Positions 1 through 8,194 of a stretch of DNA of 64,000 nt are shown here, in pieces (positions within the stretch are counted from its first letter, which is position 1; every line of letters begins with the position of its first letter). This stretch comes from Burkholderia sp052045245. GTDB lineage: Bacteria > Pseudomonadota > Gammaproteobacteria > Burkholderiales > Burkholderiaceae. Made by a program: the position numbers and the translations under genes. The stretch is taken from NCBI RefSeq assembly GCF_052045245.1, contig NZ_JBQEON010000001.1:124001-188000 (forward strand), in the 5' to 3' direction. The notes below the pieces were generated by a model that did no database searches, was not told the DNA's origin, and saw only the letters and a list, made by a program, of their open reading frames with translations.

Positions 1-1
1 C

Positions 2-196
2 GGCGGCACGGCCGATGGTTGCGGCTGGCTGCGGGACCGCTTCGGCGTCTCGTGGCAGATCGTGCCCGACGCGCTGATTCCGATGATGGCCGACCGCGAC
101 GAGGCCAAGGCCGCGCGAGTGGCCGCAGCCATGATGCAGATGACGAAGTTCGACGTCGCCACGCTGGAGGCCGCATACGCAGGCACGGCGGGCTGA
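2..196 (+). CDS. Glyoxalase-fold (PhnB/3-dmu-9_3-mt-like) protein, 3' end only
   Basis: The first 64 codons visible are the C-terminal part of a gene that begins before the window. The segment carries a CGWLRDRFGVSWQIVP stretch. That motif is typical of the VOC-superfamily domain once named 3-demethylubiquinone-9 3-methyltransferase (PhnB-like), where it forms the end of the betaalpha-beta-beta-beta fold. The frame stops with TGA at 194-196. Substrate and role cannot be read from this fragment; many of these proteins have no known activity. No partner gene follows closely, because the next coding region lies on the other strand. Confidence 0.75.
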   Translation, partial: GGTADGCGWLRDRFGVSWQIVPDALIPMMADRDEAKAARVAAAMMQMTKFDVATLEAAYAGTAG

Positions 197-539
197 CGAG
201 GCCGCGGACGGGCACATCCGTCACCGGGCATCGGCAGGTTCGTGGCACTCATGGGGCATGCGCGGCGCGCGCATGACGTGCATGGTCGCGATGCTCGGCA
301 GCCCTCCTCGACGCGATTGTGTCGTGCCGCGACGCAATCGCGGACGGCGATGGTTCGCACGCCGCTACGCCGACATCATCGCGCCGACGATCCGTCGCGC
401 GTAACGCACGAACGCGGCGCCCCCAAGTGAGTGCGCCCTGCCTGGCGCACCCAATAAAAATCCCCGCACGCTTTCGCGTACGGGGATCGTCGGACATCGC
501 AACGGCCGCCGACATGCATTCGGCAGCTGTTGCGCGGCA
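197..539. other. Intergenic region, convergent genes
   Basis: These 343 bases separate two convergent genes. I see no convincing coding sequence: the open frames are arginine-rich shadows with no ribosome binding site. The only recognisable element is the terminator of the HU gene at 454-487. Confidence 0.6.
454..487 (-). terminator. Rho-independent terminator of the HU gene
   Basis: Arms ATCCCCG and CGGGGAT, then ACG/CGT after one mismatch, close a six-base loop. Read on the minus strand the hairpin is followed by a T-rich tract (the A run at 455-460). It sits about 50 bases past the HU stop codon. Confidence 0.8.
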
Positions 540-989
540 TTACGCAGCCGCGTCCTTCAGCTTCTTCAGCGCACGTGCCTTCACGCGCACGCTGGCCGGC
601 TTTGCCGGGAACCAACGCTCTTCGCCCGTGAACGGATCCTTGCCGAAGCGCTTCTTCTTCGCCGGCACGACTTGCGCCGTGATCTTCAGCAGACCCGGCA
701 GCGTGAACTCGCCTGCGCCCTTCTTGTGAACCGAGCCCAGCACGACGTTCTCGAGTGCGGCGAGCACTGCCTTGACTGCCTTCACTTCGACAGCTGCGCG
801 CTCAGCGATGTGCGTTGCGAGCGATGCCTTCGTGAACTTGTCCTTCAGCGGCGTCGGAGCGGCCGGTGCTGCCTTCGCGACAGCCTTCTTGGCCACTACT
901 TTCTTCGCGGGCGCAGCCTTTTTTGCAGCCACTTTCTTGGTGACCGGTGCGGCGGCCTTCTTGGCCACCTTTTTTGCGGAAGTCGCCAT
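540..989 (-). CDS. HU-family DNA-binding protein with lysine/alanine-rich N-terminal tail
   Basis: Predicted 149-aa nucleoid protein. Residues 1 to about 50 are a low-complexity Lys/Ala/Pro tail built of KKVA/KKAA repeats, resembling eukaryotic histone H1 tails. Residues about 55-149 form an HU/IHF domain with the usual FTLPGLLKI and GKDPFTGEERWFPAKPASV stretches, the latter being the DNA-minor-groove arm. An open frame extends 11 codons upstream, but the start at 989 is chosen because AGGAG lies 5 bases before it. Such tailed HU proteins are common in Burkholderiales and probably bind DNA tightly or compact it; the tail's role is inferred. The gene is single, with its own terminator downstream. 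Confidence 0.9.
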   Translation of the reverse strand: MATSAKKVAKKAAAPVTKKVAAKKAAPAKKVVAKKAVAKAAPAAPTPLKDKFTKASLATHIAERAAVEVKAVKAVLAALENVVLGSVHKKGAGEFTLPGLLKITAQVVPAKKKRFGKDPFTGEERWFPAKPASVRVKARALKKLKDAAA

Positions 990-1257
990 GTTTCTCCTAC
1001 CAGGTGTGGTCGTTGGATACACGAAGCGTGCAACGCGCGCGCTTCAACGCCGGATTCTACAAGCGCCTCGGCGCTTCGTGCAGTACTTTTATGCGTTTTC
1101 GCGGGGTTTCCCGCAGGTTTTGTTGCGCGCGACCGACTTCGGCGACGCTCGAGCATCGAAAAACGCCTTTACGTATGCGTCCAAACGCGTCCGATCGCGA
1201 ATTACGTTCGATATTTGCGCACCTATACTGACCTCGCTCAGTGCCCCGGATGCCTTC

Positions 1258-2376
1258 ATGCGCGAAGTCAGATACGTCAAAGGACTCGACGGCCTGCGAG
1301 CCATCGCCGTCATCCTCGTTTTCCTGTCCCACAAGGGCCACGTCCTCGCTGTCGACGTGGGCAAGCTTGGTGTGTGGACGTTTTTCTTCATCAGCGGATT
1401 CCTGATCGTCGGCGAGCTGCATCGCAACCGTCAGGCGATCGAGCGCGGCACGATGACGCGCCGCCATGCGCTCGCGCTGTTCCTCGCGAAGCGCGCGCTG
1501 CGGATCTTTCCCGTCTACTACCTGCTGCTCGCCGCGCTCGCGATCGCACACGCGCTGTTCTACCAGCGCGGTGTCAATCTCGGGCTCGCGTGGCATGCCA
1601 CGTTCCTGTCGAATTACTGGATCGGCGTCGTCAAGGACGGCTGGCCGGGCTCCACGTCGCACTTCTGGAGCCTCGCGGTCGAGCAGCAGTTCTATCTGAT
1701 CGCGCCGCTCACGCTGCTCGCGGTGCCGGCCGCGCGCCACGTCGCGCTCGGCATCGCGGCCGTCGCGCTGTGCGCGCTCGCGCATCTCGCGCTCTATGCG
1801 GTCGATGCATCGCCGGTGCTGATCTACGCGTTTTCCCCGTGGAATTTCGCACTGATCGCGCTGGGCGGCGTCGGCGCGATGGCACTCGCCGATCGCGGCC
1901 CGGCCGTCGTCCGCCGCATTCCGCCTGGCTGGCTCGGCGCCGCCGGCGTGGTGTTCTTCCTCGTGCTGCCGGCGTTCACGAGGATGCCGGACCTCGTCTC
2001 GGGGCTCGTGGATCTCGGGCTGTCCGCATCGCTCGGCGCGCTGATGCTGTGGATCGTTACCGAGCCCGATCACCCGGCCGTGGCGCTGCTCGACTGGGCG
2101 CCGCTCGTCTATCTCGGCACGATCAGCTACGGCTTCTATCTGTTCCACAACCTGATTCCGGCACGTTTCGGCGAGGTGCCCGCGCTGTTCGCGCACGTGC
2201 CGATGCCCGGCTTCGTCCGGGAAGCGCTGCCCGAAGTGCTGCAGTTCGCGCTCGCCGTTCTGCTGGCGCACCTGTCGTGGCGCTACCTGGAAAAGCGCCT
2301 GCTCGACTTCAAGAAGCCGATCGCCGAGAGACTGGCCCGGTACTTCGTCGCGCGAACAAGCACTTCGCCGCGCTGA
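1258..2376 (+). CDS. bceU: Acyltransferase family 3 membrane protein (bceU-like)
   Basis: Predicted 372-aa multi-pass membrane O-acyltransferase. The N-terminus (RYVKGLDGLRAIAVILVFLSH) has the family's conserved Arg and the His near residue 27, and WSLAVEQQFYLI near residue 137 is the second signature. About ten hydrophobic segments follow. Such enzymes add acetyl or similar groups to membrane-linked sugars. It lies next to galU/bceT and two further acyltransferases, and cepacian is known to be acetylated, so it is probably one of its decorating enzymes. The start at 1258 is the Met immediately before the conserved region; the frame is open much further upstream but overlaps the HU promoter. 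The symbol rests on cluster order recalled for bce-II. Confidence 0.8.
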   Translation: MREVRYVKGLDGLRAIAVILVFLSHKGHVLAVDVGKLGVWTFFFISGFLIVGELHRNRQAIERGTMTRRHALALFLAKRALRIFPVYYLLLAALAIAHALFYQRGVNLGLAWHATFLSNYWIGVVKDGWPGSTSHFWSLAVEQQFYLIAPLTLLAVPAARHVALGIAAVALCALAHLALYAVDASPVLIYAFSPWNFALIALGGVGAMALADRGPAVVRRIPPGWLGAAGVVFFLVLPAFTRMPDLVSGLVDLGLSASLGALMLWIVTEPDHPAVALLDWAPLVYLGTISYGFYLFHNLIPARFGEVPALFAHVPMPGFVREALPEVLQFALAVLLAHLSWRYLEKRLLDFKKPIAERLARYFVARTSTSPR

Positions 2377-2590
2377 GCGCGGCACCACCACCGACGCGCC
2401 ACGCAACCGGAAACGATCGGAAAGCAGGCGACGGTGCCGACGGCGCCCGACGCCAGGACCGTGCGGCCAGCGACCCGCGCGTCCATCTGGAACACGCGTG
2501 GCACCGCGGCGCGTCGCCGGCGTCCATTGCGGGCCGGCACGCCGACCCGGCATCGACGACTATCGCACTGCGCGGCCGTCGCCCGCACGC

Positions 2591-2622
2591 AAAAAAGCCC
2601 CGGCGCACGAAGCAGCCGGGGC
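2591..2622 (-). terminator. Rho-independent terminator of galU/bceT
   Basis: Perfect 8-bp stem GCCCCGGC/GCCGGGGC with a ten-base loop. On the minus strand it is followed by six T residues (A run 2591-2596). Confidence 0.85.
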
Positions 2623-2640
2623 CAACGGAACAACCACCAC

Positions 2641-2667
2641 CTGAAACACCTGAAACACCTGAAACAA
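2641..2667. repeat. Three tandem copies of a 9-bp unit
   Basis: CTGAAACAC occurs three times head to tail, the last copy ending in A. It lies between the galU stop codon and its terminator, in the transcribed 3' region. No function is apparent. Confidence 0.7.
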
Positions 2668-2684
2668 CGGAGCAGCGTGGCTGC

Positions 2685-3572
2685 TTATGCGACAGCAGCC
2701 AGCGCGGGCAAGCAGGTACGCAGATACGCCTCGAATTCGCGGCTCACTTCCGGATGCTGGAGCGCGAGCTCGACGGTCGCCTTGAGGTAGCCGATCTTGC
2801 TGCCGCAATCGAAACGCGTGCCGAAGTAGCGATACGCCAGCACCTGTTCGTTCGCGAGCAGCGACTGGACGGCGTCGGTGAGCTGCAGTTCGCCGCCCGC
2901 GCCCGGCTTGAGCCGGCGCAGATGATCGAAGATCGTCGGCATGAACACGTAGCGGCCGACCACGCCGAGGTTCGACGGCGCGTCTTCCGGCGCCGGCTTC
3001 TCGATGATGCCCGACAGCTTGATGATGTCCTCTTCCCACTCGCGGCCTTCGACGACGCCGTACGAGCGGGTGTCCTCGCGCGGAATCGTCTCGACCCCGA
3101 TCACCGAGCTGTGATAGTGGTCGAACACGTCGACGAGCTGCTTGAGCACCGGCTGTTCGCCGTGCAGCAGGTCGTCGGCGAGAATCACCGCGAACGGCTC
3201 GCCGTGCACGAGCTTTTCCGCGCACAGCACGGCGTGACCGAGGCCGAGCGCTTCCGGCTGGCGCACGTAGAAGCAGTTCACGTGGCTCGGCTTGATGCCG
3301 CGCACGAGCTCGAGCAGCTTTTCCTTGCCGCGCGCCTCGAGTTCGGCCTCGATCTCGTACGACTTGTCGAAGTGATCCTCGATCGCGCGCTTGCTGCGCC
3401 CGGTCACGAAGATCATCTCGGTGATACCGGCGTTGATCGCTTCCTCGACCGCGTACTGGATCAGTGGCTTGTCGACGACGGGCAGCATTTCCTTCGGGCT
3501 CGCCTTCGTTGCCGGGAGGAACCGCGTGCCGAGACCGGCGACGGGGAACACGGCCTTGGTGACTTTCAACAT
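2685..3572 (-). CDS. bceT: UTP-glucose-1-phosphate uridylyltransferase
   Basis: Predicted 295-aa cytoplasmic enzyme making UDP-glucose from UTP and glucose 1-phosphate. The N-terminal nucleotide-binding signature VFPVAGLGTRFLPATKASPK is complete, and length matches GalU. A second conserved block (ILADDLL, residues about 130) and the sugar-binding VVGRYV region are present. UDP-glucose feeds the glucose, galactose and glucuronate residues of cepacian, so the gene belongs to the surrounding exopolysaccharide cluster, where it is called bceT. It is transcribed away from bceS, convergently with bceU, and ends in its own strong terminator. Function is secure; the bceT name rests on context, and galU is an equally valid family name. 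Confidence 0.93.
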   Translation of the reverse strand: MLKVTKAVFPVAGLGTRFLPATKASPKEMLPVVDKPLIQYAVEEAINAGITEMIFVTGRSKRAIEDHFDKSYEIEAELEARGKEKLLELVRGIKPSHVNCFYVRQPEALGLGHAVLCAEKLVHGEPFAVILADDLLHGEQPVLKQLVDVFDHYHSSVIGVETIPREDTRSYGVVEGREWEEDIIKLSGIIEKPAPEDAPSNLGVVGRYVFMPTIFDHLRRLKPGAGGELQLTDAVQSLLANEQVLAYRYFGTRFDCGSKIGYLKATVELALQHPEVSREFEAYLRTCLPALAAVA

Positions 3573-3706
3573 GTTCGCATCCTGATTGCGTTGACTGCGC
3601 CGCGTCGCCCTGCGACCCGGCGCGATTGTTTTCCGAACGGCATATCGAGAATCGACGGTACGGCCAATTCCACTCCGCTCATTATCGACATGGACCGATT
3701 GCCCAT

Positions 3707-3718
3707 TTTTCCGGAAAA
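3707..3718. promoter_or_regulatory. Perfect 12-bp palindrome in the bceT/bceS control region
   Basis: TTTTCCGGAAAA lies about 135 bases upstream of the galU start. Its half TTTTCCGGA recurs at 3782-3790. It may be a protein-binding site; no regulator is identified. Confidence 0.35.
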
Positions 3719-3800
3719 GAGATAATCCGCGGATCCGGTCGATATTGCCGAACCGATTGCCGAAGCAGAAACAAATTACCGATTTTCCGGATACAAATTC

Positions 3801-3944
3801 TTACGATTCGAATTCCTCGATATACGGGACGCCGCCCCGTTCGAGACCCGGGCGAATCGGCTCGTTCTTCAGCGCCTCGCGGTACGCCGACAGCACGGCC
3901 ATGACCAGCAGTACTGCCGCGCTCGCGATCCAATGCATGTCCAT
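3801..3944 (-). CDS. Small predicted single-pass membrane protein
   Basis: A 47-codon frame starts MDMHWIASAAVLLVMAVLSA: one hydrophobic helix (residues about 5-21) followed by a charged tail. AGGAG stands 8 bases before the ATG, which supports translation at 3944 rather than at the upstream start of the open frame. It is the only frame in the galU-bceS interval with a real Shine-Dalgarno sequence. The family is not recognised. Being inside the exopolysaccharide cluster does not by itself link it to polysaccharide synthesis. Confidence 0.5.
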   Translation of the reverse strand: MDMHWIASAAVLLVMAVLSAYREALKNEPIRPGLERGGVPYIEEFES

Positions 3945-4157
3945 CTTGCCGCTCCTTGCATCAATCAACTGGAGCTTCAAACTATCAGAAAAAAATCGGC
4001 AAATAATTGCAGCGCCCGCGGAACCGCTTTCAGACCGATATAAAACCACTATCTGAAATATCATTATTCCTCGGCGAGATTTTTTTATTCATTCGCTCGA
4101 ATTCTTGCGCATTACGATTGGACCATCCCCTTCATCCGTCGCAAGGAATCGAATCGC

Positions 4158-5333
4158 ATGCAAGCTTTCAGCGGATCGCCTTTGACCGCGCCGCCCGTCG
4201 CCGACCACAAGGAACACGTGATCGACGCGATGCGCGGGTTCGCGGCCCTGCTCGTCGCCTATTTCCACTGCCGCCAGGTCGTCTGGGTCGGCATGCAGAG
4301 CTTCCATCACGCTTACGGTCATACGCTGAGCCCGGGCGTGATCGCCGGCTACCTGACCTTCCCGTTCGCGTGGGGGTCCGCCGGCGTGCCGATCTTCTTC
4401 GTCATCAGCGGCTACTGCATCCACCGCAACGCGGCGCTCAAGCTCGCGGCCAACCCCGCGTACCGGCTCGACGCGCCGAACTTCTGGGCGCGCCGCTTCG
4501 CGCGCATCTATCCGGTGCTGCTCGCCGCGCTGCTGTTTACGCTCGCGATGGACGCGGTCAGCCTGCAGATCGCGCCGGTCAGCCACAAGATCCGCGATGT
4601 CGGCATCACCGCGTTCCTCGTGAACCTGTTCTCGCTGCAGGGTGTCGCCGGCTACACGTACGGATCGAATGGCGCGCTGTGGACGCTGTCGCTCGAAGTG
4701 CAGTTCTATGCGATCTATCCGCTGCTGTTCGCGCTGCGCCGGCGCATCGGGATGCCGGCGATCGTGGCGGCCGTCGCGCTCGTGAACGTCGCGTCGGCAT
4801 GGCTGCTCGAACGGCACGACCTGCAGTTCTTCACGTCGTACTGGCTGTCCTGGGCGGTCGGCGCGTGGATCGCCGACGTGCGCGCGCAACCGGCGCGCGG
4901 TGCGGCCGCCGTGCCGTCGCGCGCGTGGTACCTCGCGGCGGCCGTGTTGCTCGCCGCGGGCTGCGGCGCGTTCCATTTCGGCCAGTACGGCGCGTTCCAG
5001 CTGTGGGCGGCCGGCTTCGCGTGCTTCCTGTACCGCGCGCTCGCGTGCCCGCCGCGCCCGACGCCGCTCCTGCGCGTGCTCGGCTGGTTCGGCGACTTCA
5101 GCTACTCGCTGTATCTCGTCCACCTGCCGCTGTTCGTCTGCCTCGGTTCGGTGCTGTTCCATTCCGAGCTGCAACTGTCGATCTGGCCGTCGCTTGCGTT
5201 CATGGCCGCCGCGATTCCGGTCGGCTACGTGTTCTACCGGCTGTTCGAACGCCCCGCGATGATGTGGTCGGCCAGCCTGAAGCCCGCGCGCACTGCCCGA
5301 ATGGTCTCGTCGGCACCCGAACAGGCTGCCTGA
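4158..5333 (+). CDS. bceS: Acyltransferase family 3 membrane protein (bceS-like)
   Basis: Predicted 391-aa multi-pass membrane acyltransferase. It has the N-terminal DAMRGFAALLVAYFHCRQ block (conserved Arg and His, residues about 25-40), the PIFFVISGYCIHRN segment, and TLSLEVQFYAIYP near residue 175. About ten hydrophobic helices are visible. It is expected to O-acylate a lipid-linked sugar or polysaccharide at the inner membrane, and cluster position suggests cepacian. It is the only gene on its transcript, with an A+T-rich promoter region before it and a strong terminator after it. The acyl group and sugar cannot be read from sequence. Confidence 0.85.
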   Translation: MQAFSGSPLTAPPVADHKEHVIDAMRGFAALLVAYFHCRQVVWVGMQSFHHAYGHTLSPGVIAGYLTFPFAWGSAGVPIFFVISGYCIHRNAALKLAANPAYRLDAPNFWARRFARIYPVLLAALLFTLAMDAVSLQIAPVSHKIRDVGITAFLVNLFSLQGVAGYTYGSNGALWTLSLEVQFYAIYPLLFALRRRIGMPAIVAAVALVNVASAWLLERHDLQFFTSYWLSWAVGAWIADVRAQPARGAAAVPSRAWYLAAAVLLAAGCGAFHFGQYGAFQLWAAGFACFLYRALACPPRPTPLLRVLGWFGDFSYSLYLVHLPLFVCLGSVLFHSELQLSIWPSLAFMAAAIPVGYVFYRLFERPAMMWSASLKPARTARMVSSAPEQAA

Positions 5334-5371
5334 GCCCGAACGCGAACGCGCGGCTCCGGCGCGTCCCCCCG

Positions 5372-5405
5372 GCCCCGTGCGAGTCAGGTTGCACGGGGCT
5401 TTTTT
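5372..5405 (+). terminator. Rho-independent terminator of bceS
   Basis: GCCCCGTGC and GCACGGGGC form a perfect 9-bp stem, followed directly by TTTTTT at 5400-5405. Confidence 0.9.
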
Positions 5406-5604
5406 ACGCGCGGGATGGCCGCACGGGTTTCGGGGCGGAGCGAACGCGGCGCTCCGATGCGTGTCCGCCGTGCGTAGCGGGTGCATGGGCGGCTGCGCTA
5501 CCGTCACCGCGATCCAACCCTCGGGATGTCGCGAACGACCGCACCGTGCGCCTGCTGGCGTCCGCGTGGCGATCCCGAGCGGCGGGGCCGCGCCCGCCGC
5601 AACG

Positions 5605-5640
5605 AAAAAGGCCGCTCCGATCAACGTCGGAGCGGCCTTT
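5605..5640 (-). terminator. Rho-independent terminator of the bceP-bceQ-bceR operon
   Basis: AAAGGCCGCTCCGA and its exact complement form a 14-bp stem with a six-base loop. The A run at 5605-5609 gives the T tract on the minus strand, about 90 bases after the bceR stop. Confidence 0.85.
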
Positions 5641-5728
5641 GTTGCCTTGACCGAGTCTTGACTGAACGGCATTACCGCAAAAAGCCGGTTTCCCGCCGGA
5701 TCACGAGGCCCGCTTCGCGGGCTGCCGC

Positions 5729-8194
5729 CTACCGCTTCTGCGCCTTCGCGGCCTTCGCCGTATCCGCGAGAATCTTCTCGACCCGTTCCACATAGGTTTC
5801 GGTGCCGAACCGGCGCACCGCGGTCGCGCGCCCGCTCGCGACGAGCCGCTCGCGCAGCGCACCGTCGTGCTGCAACCTGCCCAGCGCATCGGCCAGCGCG
5901 GCCGCGTTGCCCGGCTCGCACAGCAGCCCGTTTTCGCCGTCCTCGATAATCTCGACGACGCCGCCCGCGCGCGCCGCGACCACCGGCCGCCGCGCGAGCA
6001 TGCCCTCGACGATCACGCGCCCGAACGGCTCGGGCGTGATCGACGTATGCGCGACCACGTCGACCGCCTTCATGCACGCGGCCACGTCGCGCTGGAACCC
6101 GAGGAAATGCACGCGGTCGCCCATCCCGTGACGGGCGACGGTCTCGTGCAGCTGCGCCGCGTATTCGTCCTCGCCGAACAGCGGTGCGCCGACCAGGACC
6201 ACATGCATGCCGGGATGGCGTGCCGCGGCCTCCAGCAGCAGATGCTGGCCCTTCCAGTGCGCGAGGCGGCTGAACGAGCCGACCAGCCACGCGTGCTCGG
6301 GCAGCCCGAAGCGCGCGCGCAGCGCGGCCTGGCTGGCGTTCTCCAGCGCATCGAACGGCTCGGCCGAAATACCGTTGAACACGACGTCGACGTGCTGCGG
6401 CGTGAAGCCCGTCAGCGCGCGGAATGCCTGCGCGGACGCATCCGAGTTCGCGATCACGCGCGTGACGCCGAAGCGCGCGCAGTACTTGATCGCCATCAGT
6501 TGCTTGCTGCCGAAATGGTCGCCGCTGACGATGTCGCGCAGGTGCCAGACCACCGGCTTGCGCGCGAGCCGCCCGGCCAGCGCCGCGACCACCATCGCGC
6601 GCTGCGTGTTCGCGTAGATCACCTCGGCGCGGCGCGCGCGCCGTGCGACGTTCCGCACGAGCGCGACAAGCTGCTTCAACGCACCGGCCGACACGCCGCC
6701 CTGCTTGCGCACGCCAGCCAGCGCGCCCTGGTCGAGCACGTCGACGCGCGCGCCGATCTCGTCGAGCGCCGCGCGGAACGGGCCGTCGTCGAACAGCAGC
6801 ACATCGGCGTTCGTCCGCATGTGCTTCATGATCTCCAGCAGCGACAGCTCCGCGCCGCCGAGCACGCCGCTCTGATCCAGCACGAGCGTCGCCGGGCCGC
6901 GCGCGGCCGGCATCGGCGCGACGGCCGTGCCGCGCTGCGCGGTCGCGCCGGGCAGCGCCGCTTCCACATAGTCGAGAAAACGCCGCCGGAACGTGTCGGC
7001 GGAGAAGCGCTCCGCATTCGCGCGGCACGCATGCGGCGTGAAGCGCTGCGGCGCGCGCTCGAAATCGTCGACCGCCGCGACGATGGCCTGCGGCGTCTGT
7101 TCGTCGAAGAACAGCCCGGTCGGATTCGCGTGCGAGCGCGGCTCGAGCACGGTTTCGAGCGCACCGCCCTTCCCGTATGCGATCACCGGCGTGCCGCACG
7201 CCTGCGCCTCGACCACCGAAATCCCGAAATCCTCCTCGGCCGCGAACACGAACGCCTTCGCGCGCCGCATCCGGTCGTGCAGCACCGCGAACGGCTGGTA
7301 GCCCATGACCTCGACGTTCGGGCCGGCCTTCGCGCGGATCTTCTGCATCTCGGGTCCGTCGCCGATCACGACGAGCTTGCGCGCGGGCGTGCGCGAGAAC
7401 GCTTCGACGATCAGGTCGATCTTCTTGTACGGCACCATCCGCGACGCGGTCAGGTAGAAATCGTCCTTCACCTCGTTCAGCGAAAAGCCATCGACGTCGA
7501 CCGGCGGGAAGATCACCGCCGCGTCGCGGTGATACACCTTGCGGATGCGCCGCGCGATGAACGCGGAGTTCGCGACGAAGCCGTCGACCGCATTCGCGGT
7601 GCGGGTGTCCCAGTTGCGGATGTAATGCAGGATCATCCGCGCGAGCAGCGATTTCGGCCCGTGCGTGAGGTTCGACTGTTCCAGATACTGGTGCTGCAGG
7701 TCCCACGCATAGCGGATCGGCGAATGCACGTAGCTGATGTGCATCTGGTCCGGCCCCGTCAGCACGCCCTTCGCAACCGCGTGGCTGCTGGAGATCACGA
7801 GGTCGTAGTCCGACACGTCGAGCTGCTCGATCGCGAGCGGCATCAGCGGCAGGTAGCTGCGGTACTTGGTGCGCGCGAACGGCAGTTTCTGGATGAAGGA
7901 GGTCGTCACCGGCTTGCCGCGCACGAACGCGCGATCGTCGAGGAAATCGACGAGGCTGAACAGGTCCGCGTCGGGAAAGCACGCGACGATCTGTTCGAGC
8001 ACGCGCTCGGCACCCGCGTACGTGACGAGCCAGTCGTGGACGATCGCCACGCGCAGCGGGCGGGACGCATGGCGCGCGCCCGCCTGCCCGGCCGGTTCGG
8101 TGCGGCGCAGCGCGGCGGCGTCGCCGACGTCGGCCACGGCGGCATCGGCCGTGGCGAGGTTCAGGATGGCGTGTTCCGCCAGATCGCGATTCAT
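5729..8194 (-). CDS. bceR: Two-domain GT4-type glycosyltransferase
   Basis: Predicted 821-aa cytoplasmic or membrane-associated enzyme made of two glycosyltransferase modules. Domain 1 (residues about 47-410) begins VAIVHDWLVTYAGAERVLEQ and has an EEDFGISVVEAQACG donor-binding motif. Domain 2 (residues about 434-810) begins VLDQSGVLGGAELSLLE and has PEPFGRVIVEGMLARRP. Each has its own Gly-rich acceptor loop and E-x7-E motif, so both are probably active and could add two successive sugars of the repeat unit. The start at 8194 overlaps the bceQ stop in ATGA, implying translational coupling. A long in-frame extension upstream is only the shadow of bceQ. The family is clear; which sugars are transferred is not. 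Confidence 0.9.
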   Translation of the reverse strand: MNRDLAEHAILNLATADAAVADVGDAAALRRTEPAGQAGARHASRPLRVAIVHDWLVTYAGAERVLEQIVACFPDADLFSLVDFLDDRAFVRGKPVTTSFIQKLPFARTKYRSYLPLMPLAIEQLDVSDYDLVISSSHAVAKGVLTGPDQMHISYVHSPIRYAWDLQHQYLEQSNLTHGPKSLLARMILHYIRNWDTRTANAVDGFVANSAFIARRIRKVYHRDAAVIFPPVDVDGFSLNEVKDDFYLTASRMVPYKKIDLIVEAFSRTPARKLVVIGDGPEMQKIRAKAGPNVEVMGYQPFAVLHDRMRRAKAFVFAAEEDFGISVVEAQACGTPVIAYGKGGALETVLEPRSHANPTGLFFDEQTPQAIVAAVDDFERAPQRFTPHACRANAERFSADTFRRRFLDYVEAALPGATAQRGTAVAPMPAARGPATLVLDQSGVLGGAELSLLEIMKHMRTNADVLLFDDGPFRAALDEIGARVDVLDQGALAGVRKQGGVSAGALKQLVALVRNVARRARRAEVIYANTQRAMVVAALAGRLARKPVVWHLRDIVSGDHFGSKQLMAIKYCARFGVTRVIANSDASAQAFRALTGFTPQHVDVVFNGISAEPFDALENASQAALRARFGLPEHAWLVGSFSRLAHWKGQHLLLEAAARHPGMHVVLVGAPLFGEDEYAAQLHETVARHGMGDRVHFLGFQRDVAACMKAVDVVAHTSITPEPFGRVIVEGMLARRPVVAARAGGVVEIIEDGENGLLCEPGNAAALADALGRLQHDGALRERLVASGRATAVRRFGTETYVERVEKILADTAKAAKAQKR

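Larger units (their letters stand above)
2377..2684. other. Intergenic region between convergent bceU and galU
   Basis: This stretch of 308 bases has no supportable gene. It holds the galU terminator (2591-2622) and a short tandem repeat (2641-2667). Confidence 0.6.
3573..4157. other. Divergent control region between galU/bceT and bceS
   Basis: The 585-base stretch is clearly richer in A+T than the neighbouring genes. It must hold the divergent promoters of bceT and bceS. It contains a 12-bp palindrome TTTTCCGGAAAA at 3707-3718, a second TTTTCCGGA at 3782-3790, and one small predicted gene at 3801-3944. I could not assign promoter boxes with confidence. Confidence 0.6.
5334..5728. other. Intergenic region between convergent bceS and bceR
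   Basis: These 395 bases hold two terminators (5372-5405 plus strand, 5605-5640 minus strand). No coding frame between them has a ribosome binding site or a recognisable product. Confidence 0.6.

Noticed and set aside
2641..2667. CRISPR-like repeat
   Set aside because: Only three contiguous 9-bp copies without spacers; a simple tandem repeat.
672..3725. Very long open frame (over 1000 codons) on the plus strand
   Set aside because: It crosses bceU and galU in the wrong frames, is Arg-rich and has no domain; high GC content produces such shadows.
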